Source: Phallusia fumigata
Lineage: Eukaryota; Chordata; Ascidiacea; Phlebobranchia; Ascidiidae
Direction of reading: 5' to 3'
DNA: 21,186 nt
Assembly: GCA_008931825.1 (NCBI GenBank)
Contig: QXVZ01031221.1
Coordinates: forward strand, 1-21,186
Position numbers and translations under genes: made by a program. How positions within the stretch are numbered: position 1 is the first letter of the stretch; every line of letters starts with the position of its first letter. The notes beneath the pieces were generated by a model that ran no database searches, was not told the origin of the DNA, and saw nothing but the letters and a program-made list of their open reading frames with translations. Positions 18,712 through 21,186 of this stretch are shown in pieces.

Positions 18712-20017
18712 ATGGACAAAATGCGGGGACAAGTGATTGCGGGAACGGTCATATCCGCAACTGCATTTCTCGTTATCAGCCTGGCACTATTTAGTCCGGG
18801 ATGGTTTCGGCTAAGAGGGATTCATACTGGTCTGTTCTACGGTTGCTACCAAAGCGTCGGATGCCAAGTGTTTCCTGCCGGTAATAATTTTGTCTGCTAC
18901 ATTTGAATGTAAACAAAATATCCTTGGGTCTTAAAAGGAAAGCAAACTGTTAAAGAGAGCCTGGAACTGTTAGAATTTCACAGGCGCCGGGGTGTTATTA
19001 CAGACAAGTGGAAATTTTCGCATTCAAGTTCTGAACTTGCAAATTCAAAGAAACGGAAAAGGAAAGGGCCCTTTTTAACAAAATATACAACATACTTGAA
19101 AACCTGTAATGTTTCTGATTGTAAATAATAGCGTTTAAGGCGAATACAATTTTATTGTGCAAGCATACACAGACAATACGACATTAAAACTGTATTTTTA
19201 TTGAAATATACCTCGTTGTTTGTAGTTTAAAACTTTCCCATTCCTGACACAAAACAACTAACATTTTACTTTTAGAGAGTTTTTCGATTTACCACATCGT
19301 TGCGCTTGCACTGATGGGCAAAGCTCTTGTTTCAACGTTGTCGGGTACTATTCTTGCGATCATCGGATGTAACAGGAAACCCAAACTTTTCAAACACTCC
19401 GGCATTGCTTTTATAATTGGTGGTAAGTGCCATTAAACAAAAATGCAGATTTTTATTGAACTCTTGTTAAAAACCGATTGTTGAAAAACTATTTATGATT
19501 CGCTTAATGAGGTCATAACTATTGTCACGATCTTTGGTAAATTCGTTTGCACGACAGTGGACTCGCCCCCTAAAAGATTTGTGATAAAACGACAGGCAAG
19601 CATCGTGTTGCAGTCCAAATTACGGACAATATTTGACCGAAGTATTTATAGCACAAGCGTTAGCTTAACACGTCATAAAACACTTTCCTGTCACTCCTAA
19701 AATTAATCCAAATTGACCGTTCAACTAATATTGATTTGTGCTTTAATGACACGTGGTTTAAAAAGATGAACAATATAATTTTCTTGTGTATTTTGCCAGG
19801 TGTCTTTGCTTTGGCGTCGGTGTCGACGTTTACAGGCTTAACCGTCTCTCAACATAACATCCCAACAAACCTGGTCGGACAGGTTTTCGGCTACAGCTTC
19901 TGGTTTGCATGGGTTGGCGCTGTTCTGGCAATTGCCGGAGGAGCACTGAGTGTGGTCGGTGCCAAGATGAGCAAAACTCATGTAGGATTGCCTCACGAGG
20001 AAGTTGTGATGAAGTAG
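18712..20017 (+). CDS. Gene F: divergent claudin/PMP22-like four-helix membrane protein with a longer tail
   Basis: Exons 18712-18880, 19276-19422 and 19800-20017 give 177 residues, phase 1 throughout; the intron 1 donor is gtaata. Helix 1 ends F-S-P-G-W31. The basic loop (F-R-L-R-G-I-H) has G40-L-F42, C45 and C51. Helix 2 is unusual: L-M-G-K-A-L-V-S-T-L-S-G replaces the L-P-G type core and puts a lysine in the membrane. The inner loop is N-R-K-P-K-L-F-K. Helix 4 has Y-S-F-W-F-A-W-V-G and A-G-G. The C-terminal tail is about 23 residues with H, E, E and ends V-V-M-K, longer than in the other copies, giving room for cytoplasmic contacts. An in-frame ATG at 18721 would set W at 28 as in all paralogues; 18712 is listed because it is first and has A at -3 and G at +4. 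Confidence 0.87.
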
Positions 20018-20164
20018 CTTCATATGCAACCATAAAATTCGGTATTCCCAAACAACCCGTTTTACTGGATGTGGTATCAAAAACAACCTGCGATATTTGG
20101 GCGGACAGTGTTATTATACGCTTTTCGTTTCTCCTAACTTCGTTCTCTGATGGCGCACAAACAA

Positions 20165-20170
20165 AATAAA
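20165..20170 (+). other. Polyadenylation signal of gene F
   Basis: AATAAA 148 bases after the stop codon, followed about 10-20 bases later by the GT-rich 'gttttgttgtcg'. The spacing is typical of an animal cleavage site. Confidence 0.75.
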
Positions 20171-20427
20171 GTTTAATTGTTTTGTTGTCGTAGAGCTGTA
20201 CCTGTTCTATTTCCATGTTACTTGTACTTGTTTCTTTGTTTTTTCGTACATTACCAATTCAGTGGTTTTACCATGTGAAGTAGGCTAAGTTTCATTTATA
20301 ACTGCAAAATGACAGAAATGGAAACTAGTTTAACAGAAAAAAAATAGCACGTAATTTTTCGACCCCAAGATTACAAAATCTCCCCGAAAGACGTGAAAGC
20401 TGGAGAAAGTTGTACAAAGGCGTATCG

Positions 20428-20443
20428 TGACGAAGTTTCGTCA
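20428..20443. promoter_or_regulatory. Palindrome TGACGAA-GT-TTCGTCA
   Basis: Seven-base perfect inverted arms around GT, flanked by further partly symmetric 'atcg...gatcga'. TGACG half-sites recall bZIP targets. It sits between genes F and G about 555 bp before the gene G ATG. Function is inferred only from symmetry. Confidence 0.35.
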
Positions 20444-20997
20444 GATCGAAACTAACAACAATCAGCATGGTGTAATGGAATATTTTTGAGTTGGGAAAGT
20501 TATAAGTTTGGATATAAAGACAGAGGTCTCTACCTTGTTGGCTGTTATAGTGTGTTTATCAATGAGCGTAATCTGTGGCCAACAACAGATTTATGTTGCT
20601 AATTGCTCTTCTGTTAATTTGACAATACAAGTAAATGATTTGTACCTCCGGTAGGAAGGTTTTCGAACCGCGCTGTGCATTAATCTGAGGAATTGCATTT
20701 AGTGGTCTTTATGTTTATTACAGTAGGCTGGACCTATTGGACGCGAAATATATATTTACATATATACACGAAAACATTGTTACGGCTAAAGAAACAAAGC
20801 TAGTTTGTAGACCCGCTTTAAGCGTGCCAGATCGTCAGTGTTTCGTAGCGGTACTAGTAGTATTACAACCAACGTTTAGGTAATTTCGTTTAGGTAAAAC
20901 ATTGTTTAGACTAGGTAGTCTACCCGTACAAACCTTTAAAAATCAAATTTAAGCAATATAATTTTACAGAAAAAAAGTTCAAAATTATCGATATAAA

Positions 20998-21145
20998 ATG
21001 CTTTTAATCAATAAATGTGGAATGGCTGGATCATCAATCGGTTTTTTTCTAACCGTGGTGGCTACGTTTAGTCCGGGATGGATGCCAGGTTATGGATTAT
21101 TCTACAGGTGTTTACCAACCCATCCATGCACACCATATGTTCCTG
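20998..21145 (+). CDS. Gene G: first exon of a seventh claudin/PMP22-like gene (truncated by the window)
   Basis: Exon 20998-21145 encodes 49 residues plus one base of a split codon, followed by a gttagt donor, the same phase-1 position as in all the paralogues. Helix 1 (about residues 9-27) ends V-A-T-F-S-P-G-W28. The loop has G33-L-F35, C38 and C44 and is the shortest in the array: only four residues lie between W28 and the GLF motif. It is rich in proline (L-P-T-H-P-C-T-P-Y-V-P). The first ATG is chosen because it gives W at 28; a second in-frame ATG is at codon 9. Exons 2 and 3 are expected beyond 21186. Confidence 0.82.
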
Positions 21146-21186
21146 GTTAGTATTTGTACTGGTATTTAAAAGTGGAGAGTTTTGCT

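Larger units (their letters stand above)
20018..20997. other. Intergenic region F-G
   Basis: The gene F 3' UTR ends near the signal at 20165. Beyond it lie a palindrome at 20428-20443 and TATAAAG at 20513-20519, then AT-rich DNA up to gene G. No gene was recognised. Open frames on both strands at 19830-20216 are shadows of gene F exon 3. Confidence 0.5.

Noticed and set aside
19830..20216. Minus-strand and alternative-frame open frames over gene F exon 3
   Set aside because: Shadows of the real exon; the family frame explains the sequence fully.
1115..21145. Tetraspanin identity for the array proteins
   Set aside because: There is no CCG motif or large cysteine-rich second loop; the conserved W-GLF-C-C is in the first loop, as in the claudin/PMP22 group.

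Overview
The window looks like animal nuclear DNA: AT-rich, with intron-split genes, GT-AG junctions, wide intergenic stretches and small DNA transposons. An ascidian such as Ciona would fit the compact three-exon genes, the short introns and a highly polymorphic haplotype, but that is an inference and no species-specific marker was identified.

The content is one plus-strand tandem array of at least seven related genes (A to G here). Each encodes a small four-helix membrane protein of about 160-177 residues. Six are complete in the window and the seventh runs off the right edge after exon 1. Every complete copy has the same design: exon 1 (helix 1 plus most of the first outer loop), a 147-nt exon 2 (helix 2, the inner loop and the start of helix 3), and exon 3 (the rest of helix 3, the second loop and helix 4). 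Both introns are in phase 1. The pattern W28 ... GLF-Y-x-C-x(5-8)-C in the first loop, and a fourth helix with Y-x-W-x3-W-x-G...GG, place the family close to the PMP22/EMP/claudin superfamily, with a very short first loop and GLF where claudins have GLW.

Layout: A 1115-2884; B 4594-7997, scrambled by assembly joins; C 10014-11256; D 12805-14096; E 15723-17161; F 18712-20017; G from 20998. B, C and D are the closest trio. C and D also share a duplicated upstream module (TTACGTCATTGC about 77 bp before TATAAAGG, itself 157 bp before the ATG), so whole gene-plus-promoter units have been duplicated. A copy of the upstream part lies well upstream of E.

Four single-N positions (6436, 8010, 12525, 16951) are each followed by a near-exact repeat of the sequence before them. 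They are best read as unmerged contig overlaps. The first (about 1.5 kb) differs by substitutions and a 57-bp indel, as two haplotypes would. Repeated pieces of genes B and E and of the D promoter are therefore probably artefacts. Non-autonomous hAT-like elements occupy introns of A, B and E and the E-F intergenic region; two have perfect 8-bp target duplications centred on CTTAAG.

No RNA genes, CRISPR arrays or minus-strand genes could be supported. How the proteins work together is unknown. By family analogy they may form or modify membrane contacts or barriers.
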